Shown in pieces: positions 1 to 8,527 of a stretch of DNA of 64,000 nt. The stretch comes from Bifidobacteriaceae bacterium. Its GTDB lineage: Bacteria > Actinomycetota > Actinomycetes > Actinomycetales > Bifidobacteriaceae. How positions within the stretch are numbered: the stretch's first letter is position 1; every line of letters begins with the position of its first letter. The DNA lies in contig JALCQD010000002.1 in assembly GCA_022651005.1 (NCBI GenBank), positions 372,001 through 436,000 of the forward strand, given 5' to 3'. Made by a program: the position numbers and the translations under genes. The notes beneath the pieces were generated by a model that saw only the letters and a list, made by a program, of their open reading frames with translations, ran no database searches and was not told where the DNA came from.

Positions 1-1971
1 TTCACCACCAACTACCACTATCTGGTTCCGGAAGTAGACGCTTCCACCACCATCTCGCTTTCTGGCACCAAGCCATTCGACGAGTTCATCGAGGCGAAGG
101 ATCAGGACATCCTCACCAAGCCCGTTCTCATCGGCCCCTACACATTCCTCAAGTTGGCACGTGGCCCAGAGGCAGCAGAACTCGACCTCGCCGCTCGCAC
201 GGATCTCGTGCAGCAGGCAGCCACCGCCTATTCTGACATCGTCACCCGTTTTGCGCAGCTGGGCGCCGAATGGATCCAGTTCGACGAACCGTATCTGGTG
301 CTGGACAAGGAACCCGGCGACGTCGAGCTTTTCACCACCTTGTATACAGCGATTCTCACAGCACGCGACGCATCGCAGTCCGTCAAAGTGCTGCTGAATT
401 CCTACTTCGGCAATATCGCTGATATTTATGGCACTGCCAACGATCTCGGCTTCGACGGCATCGGGCTCGACTTGCTCGAGGGCAAGGACGAGAATCTAGC
501 AGCTCTCAGCGCCAATGGTGTGCATGATGGCACGAAGATCTTTGCTGGAGTTGTCAATGGCCGCAACATTTGGCGGAACAACTACGCCGTGAGTCTCGGT
601 CTGCTCGACGCGGTCGCACAGGTCGCGGGAACCGAGGCAACTGTTGTCTCCACTGCGTCATCACTGCTCCATGTGCCATTCAGCACTGAGGGAGAAACCG
701 GCCTCACGGACGAACAGCGCAAGCACTTCGCCTTCGCGGTCGAAAAACTCGGCGAGCTCAAGGATCTTTCCGTGCTCGCTTCGGCCACTGACGCAGAGCG
801 CAAGGCAAGTGAGCCTCTTGCCTCCAATCAGGCTCTGTTCGACGGCACGCGCGTTGCCAAGGATCCCGCGGTCCACGAGCGCATCGCACAGCTTACCGAC
901 GCCGATTTCACGCGGCAGCCGGCCCGTGCCGAGCGTCAGAGTATCCAGCGGAAGGAATTAGGCCTTCCTGATCTTCCGACAACGACCATCGGCTCTTTCC
1001 CCCAGACGCAGGATGTGCGCGCCGAGCGCGCCAAGCTGCGCAAGGGAGAAATCACGCAGGAGTCGTACGACGAGTTCATCAAGTCGAAGATCGTGGAAGT
1101 GCTGCGTCAGCAGGAGAACATCGGTCTCGACGTTCTGGTGCACGGTGAGTTTGAGCGCAACGACATGGTGGAGTACTTCGGCCAGAACCTCAAGGGATTC
1201 CTCTTCACGAAGAACGCCTGGGTGCAGTCGTACGGAACTCGGTGCGTCAAGCCTCCCATCGTATGGGGCGACGTGTCCCGCGCGCACCCGATCACCGTGG
1301 CGTGGAGCTCCTTCGCGCAGTCTCAGACCGATCACGTGGTCAAGGGCATGCTCACCGGACCTGTGACCATCCTCAACTGGTCGTGGCCACGCGAAGACAT
1401 CACGCATGAGGAACAGACCAAGCAGCTGGCGCTTGCCATTCGCGACGAGGTCATCGATTTGCAGGATGCCGGTATTAAGGTCATCCAAATCGATGAGGCA
1501 GCTCTGCGCGAGAAGTTGCCTGTGCGTCGTTCAGATTGGCACTCCAAGTATCTTGATTGGGCCATTCCCGCCTTCCGCCTGGTGCACTCCGGAGTGAAGG
1601 CCGGCACGCAGATTCACACGCACATGTGCTATTCGGAGTTCAACGACATCATTCGCGATATTGATGCCATGGACGCCGACGTCATCTCCTTCGAGGCCTC
1701 GCGTTCCGACCTCACTGTGCTTGACGCCATCCACGATGCCAACTTCGAGACGGAAGCGGGCCCCGGTGTCTACGACATCCACTCGCCGCGCATTCCCTCC
1801 GAGGAAGAAATCGAGGGACGCATTGGAGAGATTCTCGAGAAGATGGATGTTTCCAAGGTGTGGATCAACCCGGACTGTGGATTGAAGACCCGCGGAGACG
1901 CCGAAACGTGGCCAAGCTTGGAAAACATGGTTGCCGCTGCCAAGGCAGTCCGTGCCAAGCTCGCACAGTAA
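1..1971 (+). CDS. metE: Cobalamin-independent methionine synthase MetE (5' partial)
   Basis: Transfers the methyl group of 5-methyltetrahydrofolate-triglutamate to homocysteine, the last step of methionine synthesis, in the cytosol. The frame is open from the first base ([12 protein letters not shown]), which matches the conserved TTNYHY region about 110 residues into the family, so roughly 656 codons are present and only the N-terminal part is missing. The C-terminal barrel carries the zinc and homocysteine ligands: His and Cys in THMCYSEF, Glu in SFEASRSD and Cys in NPDCGLKTR. The gene ends with TAA 30 nt before metF, so the two are probably co-transcribed; MetF makes the methyl donor that MetE consumes. 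Any riboswitch or promoter lies outside the window. Identification is certain. Confidence 0.97.
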   Translation, partial: FTTNYHYLVPEVDASTTISLSGTKPFDEFIEAKDQDILTKPVLIGPYTFLKLARGPEAAELDLAARTDLVQQAATAYSDIVTRFAQLGAEWIQFDEPYLVLDKEPGDVELFTTLYTAILTARDASQSVKVLLNSYFGNIADIYGTANDLGFDGIGLDLLEGKDENLAALSANGVHDGTKIFAGVVNGRNIWRNNYAVSLGLLDAVAQVAGTEATVVSTASSLLHVPFSTEGETGLTDEQRKHFAFAVEKLGELKDLSVLASATDAERKASEPLASNQALFDGTRVAKDPAVHERIAQLTDADFTRQPARAERQSIQRKELGLPDLPTTTIGSFPQTQDVRAERAKLRKGEITQESYDEFIKSKIVEVLRQQENIGLDVLVHGEFERNDMVEYFGQNLKGFLFTKNAWVQSYGTRCVKPPIVWGDVSRAHPITVAWSSFAQSQTDHVVKGMLTGPVTILNWSWPREDITHEEQTKQLALAIRDEVIDLQDAGIKVIQIDEAALREKLPVRRSDWHSKYLDWAIPAFRLVHSGVKAGTQIHTHMCYSEFNDIIRDIDAMDADVISFEASRSDLTVLDAIHDANFETEAGPGVYDIHSPRIPSEEEIEGRIGEILEKMDVSKVWINPDCGLKTRGDAETWPSLENMVAAAKAVRAKLAQ

Positions 1972-2001
1972 TTAGTAACCTCAGAGAAGCCAGGCGCAGT
2001 A

Positions 2002-2850
2002 ATGCATTCGCCGATTTTTTCGCTGGAGATCTTCCCACCGAAGCGCAACGCTCCGGTGGGAACCATCTATGACACACTCGACGGTCTCGAAGGGCTCAAT
2101 CCCGACTTCATCTCGGTGACATACGGCACGGGCAAGTCCTCGGACCGCACGGCTACCGCGCGCATTGCGCATACCGTGAAGAAGGAATACGGCATCGAGA
2201 CGGTGGCGCATCTCACGGCCATGTACGTCACACGCGACGACGTGGATCAGACGCTCGAGATGTTCCGGGCAGCTGGCGTGTCATCGATTCTTTCCCTGCG
2301 CGGAGATGAGGTGGAGGGCCGAGATCCCGCCGGCGAATTTGAGCATGCCTCCGACCTCGCCGCCTATATTCACGAGACGGCTCCTGAATTCAAGCTGTAC
2401 GGTGCGTGTTACCCCGAGGGACACTTTGAGGCGAGAAGCCTCGACGACGACATCGTGAACCTGCAGAAGAAAGTCAACGCGGGAGTCACGCACCTGATAT
2501 CGCAGCTGTTCTACTCGACGGACGCGTTTTTGGAATTTCTCGAGAAGGCGCGCACCTCCGGCATCGAGGTTCCCATCGAGGCGGGCATCATGCCGCCGAT
2601 TCTGGCGAAGTCCACCATGCGCATGGCAGCAAAGTGCGGCGTGGAAGTGCCCGAGAAATTGCAAAGGATCCTCGAGCGGTGGCAGGGCAATCGAGACGCA
2701 CTGCAGAAGGCCGGCATTGTGTACGCCAGTGAGCAGATCAACGAGCTCGTGGCCGCCGGCGTCGATGGAGTGCACTTGTACTCGATGAATCACCCTCGTG
2801 TGGTGCGACGCATCTGGAATAACGTGGACACTCTGTTTCACGAGGCGTGA
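2002..2850 (+). CDS. metF: Methylenetetrahydrofolate reductase MetF
   Basis: FAD-dependent reduction of 5,10-methylenetetrahydrofolate to 5-methyltetrahydrofolate, which feeds the MetE reaction encoded just upstream. The 282-residue product has the bacterial single-domain length. Visible family features are the N-terminal SLEIFPPK (catalytic Glu), the long segment from SVTYGTG through TVAHLTAMYVTRDD, SILSLRGD for flavin and folate binding, and ISQLFYST. The ATG at 2002 starts the conserved N-terminus directly; the ribosome site before it is weak, consistent with coupling to metE. The downstream gene is convergent. Confidence 0.96.
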   Translation: MHSPIFSLEIFPPKRNAPVGTIYDTLDGLEGLNPDFISVTYGTGKSSDRTATARIAHTVKKEYGIETVAHLTAMYVTRDDVDQTLEMFRAAGVSSILSLRGDEVEGRDPAGEFEHASDLAAYIHETAPEFKLYGACYPEGHFEARSLDDDIVNLQKKVNAGVTHLISQLFYSTDAFLEFLEKARTSGIEVPIEAGIMPPILAKSTMRMAAKCGVEVPEKLQRILERWQGNRDALQKAGIVYASEQINELVAAGVDGVHLYSMNHPRVVRRIWNNVDTLFHEA

Positions 2851-2913
2851 TTCTGCCGTCTGATTTTTTCTTATATCTTGCCGGTCAAAGCCAGGCGAGA
2901 AGCTTGATTGCGC

Positions 2914-3255
2914 TTACTTCTTTGCGGCTTGTGCCCTCTTCTTCGCCTTGCGAGGGGAGAGCGTCTTGGCGCCCTTTGGGCGGAAGATCTTCCACCGAGC
3001 CGCGAAGAATTTCTGAAGAGGCGGGATTTTACCGACGCCAAAGCCCACGAATGCAGCGCCGATGGCAATCCACGACCCGAGGTTGTCGCCCAAAATAATC
3101 AAAATGATGACCAATCCGAACACAATGATGCTGACGGTTCGTGTGGCGGTCTTTTGCTTACCGGTCATGTCATCCTCGCGCAGGGGGAGTATTCCGTAGA
3201 ACAGGCCTCCGAGAAAGCAAACTATTCCTGCGATGATGGATAATGCGAGAGCCAT
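2914..3255 (-). CDS. Small membrane protein with basic C-terminal tail, function unknown
   Basis: A 113-residue protein I do not recognise. Hydrophobic segments at about residues 3-22, 40-58 and 60-76 suggest three membrane passes, with a short charged loop (REDDMTGKQK) between the first two. From about residue 85 the C-terminus is strongly basic (RWKIFRPKG..., ending KKRAQAAKK) and probably faces the cytoplasm. The ATG at 3255 sits behind a weak purine stretch. A perfect TATAAT occurs about 60 nt upstream on the same strand. It is convergent with metF and shares the strand with the ABC/ROK pair, but is separated from it by about 90 nt. It is probably lineage-specific; no function can be assigned. 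Confidence 0.7.
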   Translation of the reverse strand: MALALSIIAGIVCFLGGLFYGILPLREDDMTGKQKTATRTVSIIVFGLVIILIILGDNLGSWIAIGAAFVGFGVGKIPPLQKFFAARWKIFRPKGAKTLSPRKAKKRAQAAKK

Positions 3256-3316
3256 GGGAACCTCGTCGTTCGTAGTAGTACGTACCTGATGGACAATGTG
3301 CGGTATTTCTCAGTCG

Positions 3317-3322
3317 ATTATA
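3317..3322 (-). promoter_or_regulatory. Candidate -10 box (TATAAT) for the 2914-3255 gene
   Basis: A perfect TATAAT on the minus strand lies about 60 nt before the ATG at 3255. I see no good -35 hexamer at 17-18 nt, so this rests on the -10 match and position only. Confidence 0.35.
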
Positions 3323-3348
3323 GGGTGCTATGGAATGTCGCCGCGTGT

Positions 3349-4272
3349 CTACATCGCGTTGTCGGCATCTTTAATGGTGCCGCCTTTCTGCATATACGTT
3401 GACTCGGTTGCCGGAGAATCCTGGCGGTCGATGAGCCTTTTTTGATCGTCGAAGCGCTGCGTCGGAAGGGTCCCGGCACCCGTGTTGTCCACTCCCTTGC
3501 GCCCGTTGTGCAGCGTGGAGAGGACTCCCGCAGCGTTGTCGACGCCTGCGATTTCGGCGATGATTTGCTCGTACGACGTGTCGTGCGTTTGGTGCATGCC
3601 GTTGATGCGGCCGTGACGCAGCACGACGATGCGATCAGAAATGGCAAACACGTCGGGCAGGGTGTTGCAGATGAACACGATGGACTTGCCGTTGCTGCGC
3701 AGCTTCTTGATGTAACTGAGCACTTCGGCCGTCTGCATCACGGACAGCGAGGCGGTGGGCTCGTCCAGCAAGATCATCTCGGGGTCGTCGAGCAGCGTTC
3801 GGGCGATGGAGAGCATCTGGCTCTGTCCCTTGGTGAGCGTCGAGATTGGCTTGCGCAGGCCGATGGGGGACGACACCTGGGCGAGCACTCGACGTGCTTC
3901 GTCTTCCATGGTGTGTACGTCGAGCCTTCTGAAATCGTCTCTTTTTTCATGGCCCAGGAACAGATTGGCGGTGACGTCGAGGTTGTCGCAGAACTCCTGG
4001 TCCTGGAAGACGCTGGCGATGCCGAGCGCGCGGGAGTCCTGGATGCCATTGATGGTGCAGGGGATGCCATTGTGCTCGATACCGCCTGCTGAATCCGGTT
4101 GGTACAGTCCGGCGAGCACCTTGAGCAGCGTGGACTTACCGGCGCCGTTGTCACCGACAACGGCGAGGATTTCACCGCGGTAGAACGAGAGATCAACGTG
4201 TTTCAGTGCCTCGAAAAAGCCAAAGGTGACGGACACGTCAGTGAATCTGACGATTGGTTGTTTGTCGATCAT
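3349..4272 (-). CDS. Orphan sugar-type ABC ATPase, single domain, with altered signature and H-loop
   Basis: A 307-residue protein with one ABC nucleotide-binding domain of the FrcA/monosaccharide-importer type. Walker A is intact (GDNGAGKST, residues 40-48), as are the Q-loop Gln (about 90) and Walker B plus catalytic Glu (MILLDEPTAS, 167-175). Two catalytic elements deviate. The signature is LTKGQ (146-150) where LSGGQ is usual. The switch His expected in ISHN is replaced: the stretch reads ICNTLPDVF, with Asn about 203. A polar C-terminal tail of about 70 residues follows. It starts 3 nt after the ROK repressor stop codon, so the two form an operon diverging from a complete importer that already has its own two-domain ATPase. 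No permease accompanies it. It could be a third ATPase of the importer or a regulatory ATPase; I infer reduced hydrolysis. Confidence 0.85.
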   Translation of the reverse strand: MIDKQPIVRFTDVSVTFGFFEALKHVDLSFYRGEILAVVGDNGAGKSTLLKVLAGLYQPDSAGGIEHNGIPCTINGIQDSRALGIASVFQDQEFCDNLDVTANLFLGHEKRDDFRRLDVHTMEDEARRVLAQVSSPIGLRKPISTLTKGQSQMLSIARTLLDDPEMILLDEPTASLSVMQTAEVLSYIKKLRSNGKSIVFICNTLPDVFAISDRIVVLRHGRINGMHQTHDTSYEQIIAEIAGVDNAAGVLSTLHNGRKGVDNTGAGTLPTQRFDDQKRLIDRQDSPATESTYMQKGGTIKDADNAM

Positions 4273-4275
4273 TGA

Positions 4276-5505
4276 TCAATGCTCCTTCGTTGGAGCTGAC
4301 GTAGATTGTTGTGGGACCCCGGCGTGCTCCGGTAGAGCGGTGCCGGCGGAGAGAGAGGACTTCTCAAGAGCGAAGAGCGCGGAGCCAACGGCCTGCTGGC
4401 CATCGGGGAATTGTGCGCGGCGTACGTCGATGGGCGTCATGGCGTCAGGGAAAAGAAGCCGACACAACGATTCTTGGAAGGGCTCGATAAACAAGTCCCC
4501 GGTTTCGGCGAATTTTCCGCCGACCACCACCATCTTCGGGTCAAGGGCGATGCATAGCTGCGCGGTGACCTCGGCTATGCGCACGGACACGTCGGTGACG
4601 ATGCGGCGGCAACCGGGATCTCCGTCGTTGGCCATGGTAATGAGGTCGTCGAGTGTCATGGTGCCGTGAGTCACGTTGAGGAGCGACACCAGGCGCGCCT
4701 CATTCACAGTGGTGTTGAGGCAGCCACGGTTACCGCAGGAGCAGATGGGGCCGAGCGGATCGACCTGAACATGGCCGATTTCTCCCGCGAGACCCGTGAC
4801 TCCGCGTAGGAGGGCGCCATTGACGAAAGCTCCGGCACCCACGCCATCGGAGGCGTGGACGTAGATGAAATTTTCCACGCCTTTGGCGGAGCCCAGGCGC
4901 GCTTCTGCGAGTCCGCCCATGTGAGCGGAATTCTGTACGTATACAGGGACGTTGAAGACCGAGGAGAAGGGCGCGCGAAGTTCCTTGTTCTCCCAGCCGC
5001 GCAGAATGCCCGGGATGGCCACCTGCTGGGTGATCTTGTTGACGGGCGCTTCGACGCACAGACAGATGCCGACGACCTCGTTCAGGGCGGCACCCAGAGT
5101 GGTGATGGTCTCTTCGATAAGGAGGATTGCACGCTCGATGGTGGAGTCCACTTTGTGATCGAGGGCAAGAGGAAGGGTGTGGGAGCTGAGAATGGTACGT
5201 GAGAAGTCCATCACGCAGATGGCGAGTTCCCGCTTGCCGATGAATACTCCGATGCTGATGCCGAGCTGACGTCTCAGCGTTACCAAGGTTGCCCTGCGGC
5301 CGCTGCGAATTGTCGATCTGGTGTCAAAGACGTCTTCTTCGACGAATTGACGAACCAGATTCGACACGGTGGCCGTGGAGAGTCCGGTTGCCTCAGACAG
5401 TTCGATCTGTGTGAGACCTCCGAACTTGCGGACCGTTTCGAAGAGCAGCGCGCGGTTTGCCTCCCTCAGTGCGGTCTGAGACCCAGAAGGTGTTTTTTGC
5501 GCCAT
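4276..5505 (-). CDS. ROK-family transcriptional repressor
   Basis: A 409-residue regulator of the NagC/XylR/ROK type. A winged helix-turn-helix occupies about residues 27-60 (LTQIELSEATGLSTATVSNL). From about residue 82 there is a sugar-kinase-like domain with the ROK signature near 220-265, including the zinc site made by His 244 and the Cys of CSCGNRGC (255, 257, 262). The frame stays open about 76 codons further upstream, but I place the start at the ATG at 5505 (MAQKTPSGSQ), where family similarity begins; the longer form would run through the divergent promoter. It is co-transcribed with the orphan ABC ATPase and diverges from the importer genes, so it probably represses them until a sugar or sugar phosphate binds. 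The inducer is not visible. Confidence 0.9.
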   Translation of the reverse strand: MAQKTPSGSQTALREANRALLFETVRKFGGLTQIELSEATGLSTATVSNLVRQFVEEDVFDTRSTIRSGRRATLVTLRRQLGISIGVFIGKRELAICVMDFSRTILSSHTLPLALDHKVDSTIERAILLIEETITTLGAALNEVVGICLCVEAPVNKITQQVAIPGILRGWENKELRAPFSSVFNVPVYVQNSAHMGGLAEARLGSAKGVENFIYVHASDGVGAGAFVNGALLRGVTGLAGEIGHVQVDPLGPICSCGNRGCLNTTVNEARLVSLLNVTHGTMTLDDLITMANDGDPGCRRIVTDVSVRIAEVTAQLCIALDPKMVVVGGKFAETGDLFIEPFQESLCRLLFPDAMTPIDVRRAQFPDGQQAVGSALFALEKSSLSAGTALPEHAGVPQQSTSAPTKEH

Positions 5506-5609
5506 GTCTTCAGCATACCCGAGGAGGCCCGATTTTCCTTGGGTTTTTCGGGATGAACACCGTGTTGCATTATGTGCTTTAACGCATGTGAGCGAGAACA
5601 CGCCTTGCT

Positions 5610-5641
5610 GAGTTGATTGCTTAAACTCAATCGTGTATTCT
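5610..5641 (+). promoter_or_regulatory. Importer promoter overlapped by an inverted repeat (candidate ROK operator)
   Basis: A sigma-70-like promoter reads TTGATT (5613-5618), a 17-nt spacer, then TATTCT (5636-5641), 83 nt before the substrate-binding-protein ATG. The same bases hold two nested inverted repeats: GAGTT (5610-5614) with AACTC (5624-5628), and GATTG (5615-5619) with CAATC (5628-5632). A symmetric site covering the -35 box and spacer in a ROK/transporter divergent region is where a repressor operator would be expected. Repressor assignment is inference. Confidence 0.55.
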
Positions 5642-5723
5642 TTGTGGCGAACCTCACAGTTCATTGAACGGACCGAAGTGGATCCGCTCAAGACATATCC
5701 GTCAATGGTGAAGGAGAAGTCAC

Positions 5724-6881
5724 ATGAAAGCACTCAAGCGTACCATCGCTGCTGCTGCCGGACTTGCTATGATGGCAGGCCTCGCGGCGTGTGGTGGAGG
5801 CCGTACGGGTACCAGCAGTACCTCGGGTGAAAAGGTCGAGAAGGGCGCGACCATTGGTATCTCGATGCCGACAAAGTCGGAAGAGCGCTGGAACAAGGAC
5901 GGCAACGGACTGAAGAAGGATCTTGAAGCAAAGGGCTACAAGGTCATTCTCTCGTTCGCTGACGATAAGCCTGCACAGCAGAATGCAGATATTGAAAACA
6001 TGGTGAACAACAGCGCGAAGATCGTCGTTGTCGCCGCCAAGGATGGCACCGCAGTCGGACCGGCCGTTGAAAAGGCCAAGGATGCCGGCGCTAAGGTCAT
6101 CGCCTACGATCGTCTCATCATGAACACCGAGGCAGTCGACTACTACGCAACGTTCCAGCTGGAGCAGACCGGTGTTCTTGAAGCCAACTACATCATCGAC
6201 AAGCTTGGCCTCAAGGACGGCAAGAAGGGCCCGTTCAACATCGAACTCTTCTCAGGTTCTCCTGACGACAACAACGCGAAGTTCTTCTTCAAGGGCGCGT
6301 GGGATCTGCTGCAGCCGTACTTCAAGTCCGGCGTTCTCGTCTCCCCGTCTAAGCACGGCGGCGGCGTCACAGCCAAGTCCACGGTTGAAAGCACCTGGCA
6401 GAAGATCTCCGTCATGTCCTGGAAGGCAGAACAGGCCCAGAAGGATATGGAGTCCATCCTCGATTCCACCTATGCACACGGCGAGAAGCTCAACGCAGTT
6501 CTGAGTCCCTACGATGGCATCTCTCAGGGCGTCATCAACGCCATTCAGTCCAAGCGTCCCGACATGAAGCCCGGAACGGATTCATGGCCAGTCATCACTG
6601 GTCAGGACGCCATGGAGATCGCGATCACCAACATCAACGCAGGCACCCAGGCTCAGACCGTCTTCAAGGACGTCAACAAGCTCGCCAAGGCAGTTGAGGA
6701 AATGATCATCCAGATCGCTGAAGGCAAGGAAGTCACGGGAGCCGACAAGACGTACAACAACGGCACCAAGGACGTCAAGTCCAAGCTGCTCGATCCCGTC
6801 TCGATCACCAAGGACAACCTGACTGACCTCGTTACGGCCGGTTATGTTACCCAGGCTAGGTTCGACCAGCTCACCAAGTAG
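5724..6881 (+). CDS. ChvE-type monosaccharide-binding lipoprotein of an ABC importer
   Basis: Extracellular solute-binding lipoprotein, 385 residues. The N-terminus is a lipoprotein signal: basic MKALKRT, a hydrophobic core, and lipobox LAAC with the lipidated Cys at residue 23. The mature part is a periplasmic-binding-protein type 1 fold (IGISMPTKSEERWNKDG..., VVAAKDGTAVGPAVEKAKDAG, VIAYDRLI), closest in my reading to the ChvE multiple-sugar receptor family. The ATG at 5724 has GGAG upstream. It is the first gene of a three-gene importer and diverges from the ROK repressor. The exact sugar (galactose, glucose, xylose or arabinose are typical) cannot be read from sequence. Confidence 0.92.
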   Translation: MKALKRTIAAAAGLAMMAGLAACGGGRTGTSSTSGEKVEKGATIGISMPTKSEERWNKDGNGLKKDLEAKGYKVILSFADDKPAQQNADIENMVNNSAKIVVVAAKDGTAVGPAVEKAKDAGAKVIAYDRLIMNTEAVDYYATFQLEQTGVLEANYIIDKLGLKDGKKGPFNIELFSGSPDDNNAKFFFKGAWDLLQPYFKSGVLVSPSKHGGGVTAKSTVESTWQKISVMSWKAEQAQKDMESILDSTYAHGEKLNAVLSPYDGISQGVINAIQSKRPDMKPGTDSWPVITGQDAMEIAITNINAGTQAQTVFKDVNKLAKAVEEMIIQIAEGKEVTGADKTYNNGTKDVKSKLLDPVSITKDNLTDLVTAGYVTQARFDQLTK

Positions 6882-6976
6882 TACGAGCTGATAGAAGTTA
6901 TCCGACCACTGGCTGCTGCGGTGGACATCTCGCCGCAGCAGCCTACCAATGAATGAACTCAATGAGGAGTGATGAC

Positions 6977-8527
6977 ATGTCTGATGAAACAATTCTCCAG
7001 ATGAAGAACATCACCAAGACCTTCGGTCCGGTCAAAGCTCTCACCGATGTGACTCTCGATGTGCATGCGCAGGAGATTCACGCCATCTGTGGTGAGAACG
7101 GTGCCGGTAAGTCGACCTTGATGAACGTTCTGTCCGGAGTCTATCCCTATGGGTCCTACTCAGGAGAGGTGTGGTTCGAAGGCAAGCAGGCGAAGTACAA
7201 GACGATTCGCGATTCGGAAGCGGATGGCGTCGTCATTATTCACCAGGAGCTTGCCCTTATTCCATTCCTTTCCATTGCCGAGAACATTTTCCTTGGCAAC
7301 GAGCAGGGCGGCAAGGGAGTTGTCGACTGGGACCAGACGCGTGCAAAGGCCAAGGAGCTGATGCGCAGAGTTGGTCTTCCCGATGATCCTGATACGAAGA
7401 TCATGGATATCGGCGTCGGCAAGCAGCAGCTGGTGGAGATCGCCAAGGCGTTGTCCAAGAACGTGAAGCTGCTCATCCTGGATGAGCCCACGGCTGCTTT
7501 GAATGATGAGGATTCGGCCCACCTGCTGAACTTGGTGCGCAATCTGCGCGACGAGCACGGCGTGACCTCCATCCTGATCACTCACAAACTGAATGAGGTC
7601 GCTGTTATCGCCGACAACGTCACCATCATCCGCGATGGCTCGACCGTTGGCTACATGCACGTCGACAAGGAGCACCCGCTCGATCGCGATGAGCTCATCG
7701 CAAAGATGGTGGGCCGGCCCCTTACCAACCTTTATCCCGAGCATGAGTCCCACGTGGGAGAGGAAATCTTCCGCATCAAGGATTGGACCGTGCACCATCC
7801 GCAAGATACTTCCCGCATCGTCGTCAACGACGCGAACCTCTATGCGCGTGCCGGTGAAGTCGTGGGTCTTGCAGGCCTTATGGGCGCGGGGCGCACAGAG
7901 CTCGCCATGAGCGTGTTCGGCCACTCCTACGGCTCTGCTGTTTCCGGTCAGATCTTCATCAAAGGCAAGGAAGTCAAGCTTCCCAATGTGGCCGCCGCCA
8001 TCAAGAACGGCTTGGCTTACGTGACTGAGGATCGCAAGGTCTTCGGACTGAACCTCCTGCAGGCCGTGCGCAACAATGCCTCCCTGGCGTCTCTTCTCAA
8101 GATGAGCAAGAATGGCGTCATGGACGACAACGTCGAGCGCAAGTCCGTGGAGAAATACCGCAAGGAGTTCGGCATCAAGACGCACTCCATCGAAGACGGC
8201 GTTTCCACGCTCTCCGGCGGCAATCAGCAGAAGGTTGTCCTCGCGAAATGGGTTCTGTCTGATCCAGACATCCTCATCCTCGATGAGCCAACCCGAGGCA
8301 TCGACGTTGGTGCAAAATACGAAATTTACGAAATTATCGACAAGTTGGCCGATGAAGGGAAGGCAGTCATTGTCATTTCCTCCGAGCTTCCTGAGCTCAT
8401 CGGCATCTGCGACCGCATCTATACCGTGAGCAATGGTGTCTTCACGGCCGATGTGCCGCGGGACAAGTTCTCTCAGGAATACCTCATGAAGTACATGACT
8501 CTCGAAAGGGAAAAGGTGACGAAATGA
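6977..8527 (+). CDS. Two-domain ATP-binding protein of the monosaccharide ABC importer (GguA/MmsA type)
   Basis: Cytoplasmic ATPase of the importer, 516 residues with two fused ABC domains. Domain 1 has Walker A GENGAGKST (39-47), the variant signature IGVGKQQLVEIAKAL usual for this family, and LLILDEPTAAL. Domain 2 has the degenerate loop GLMGAGRTEL typical of RbsA/XylG/GguA proteins, then LSGGNQQKVVLAKW and ILILDEPTRGIDVG. I chose the ATG at 6977 because GAGGAG lies 7 nt before it; an in-frame ATG at 6953 has no such site. It follows the binding protein by about 95 nt and overlaps the permease by 4 nt (ATGA). Confidence 0.93.
   Translation: MSDETILQMKNITKTFGPVKALTDVTLDVHAQEIHAICGENGAGKSTLMNVLSGVYPYGSYSGEVWFEGKQAKYKTIRDSEADGVVIIHQELALIPFLSIAENIFLGNEQGGKGVVDWDQTRAKAKELMRRVGLPDDPDTKIMDIGVGKQQLVEIAKALSKNVKLLILDEPTAALNDEDSAHLLNLVRNLRDEHGVTSILITHKLNEVAVIADNVTIIRDGSTVGYMHVDKEHPLDRDELIAKMVGRPLTNLYPEHESHVGEEIFRIKDWTVHHPQDTSRIVVNDANLYARAGEVVGLAGLMGAGRTELAMSVFGHSYGSAVSGQIFIKGKEVKLPNVAAAIKNGLAYVTEDRKVFGLNLLQAVRNNASLASLLKMSKNGVMDDNVERKSVEKYRKEFGIKTHSIEDGVSTLSGGNQQKVVLAKWVLSDPDILILDEPTRGIDVGAKYEIYEIIDKLADEGKAVIVISSELPELIGICDRIYTVSNGVFTADVPRDKFSQEYLMKYMTLEREKVTK

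Noticed and set aside
7160-8185. A 341-codon frame antisense to the importer ATPase
   Set aside because: Antisense to an intact two-domain ABC protein; no ribosome site and no family match.
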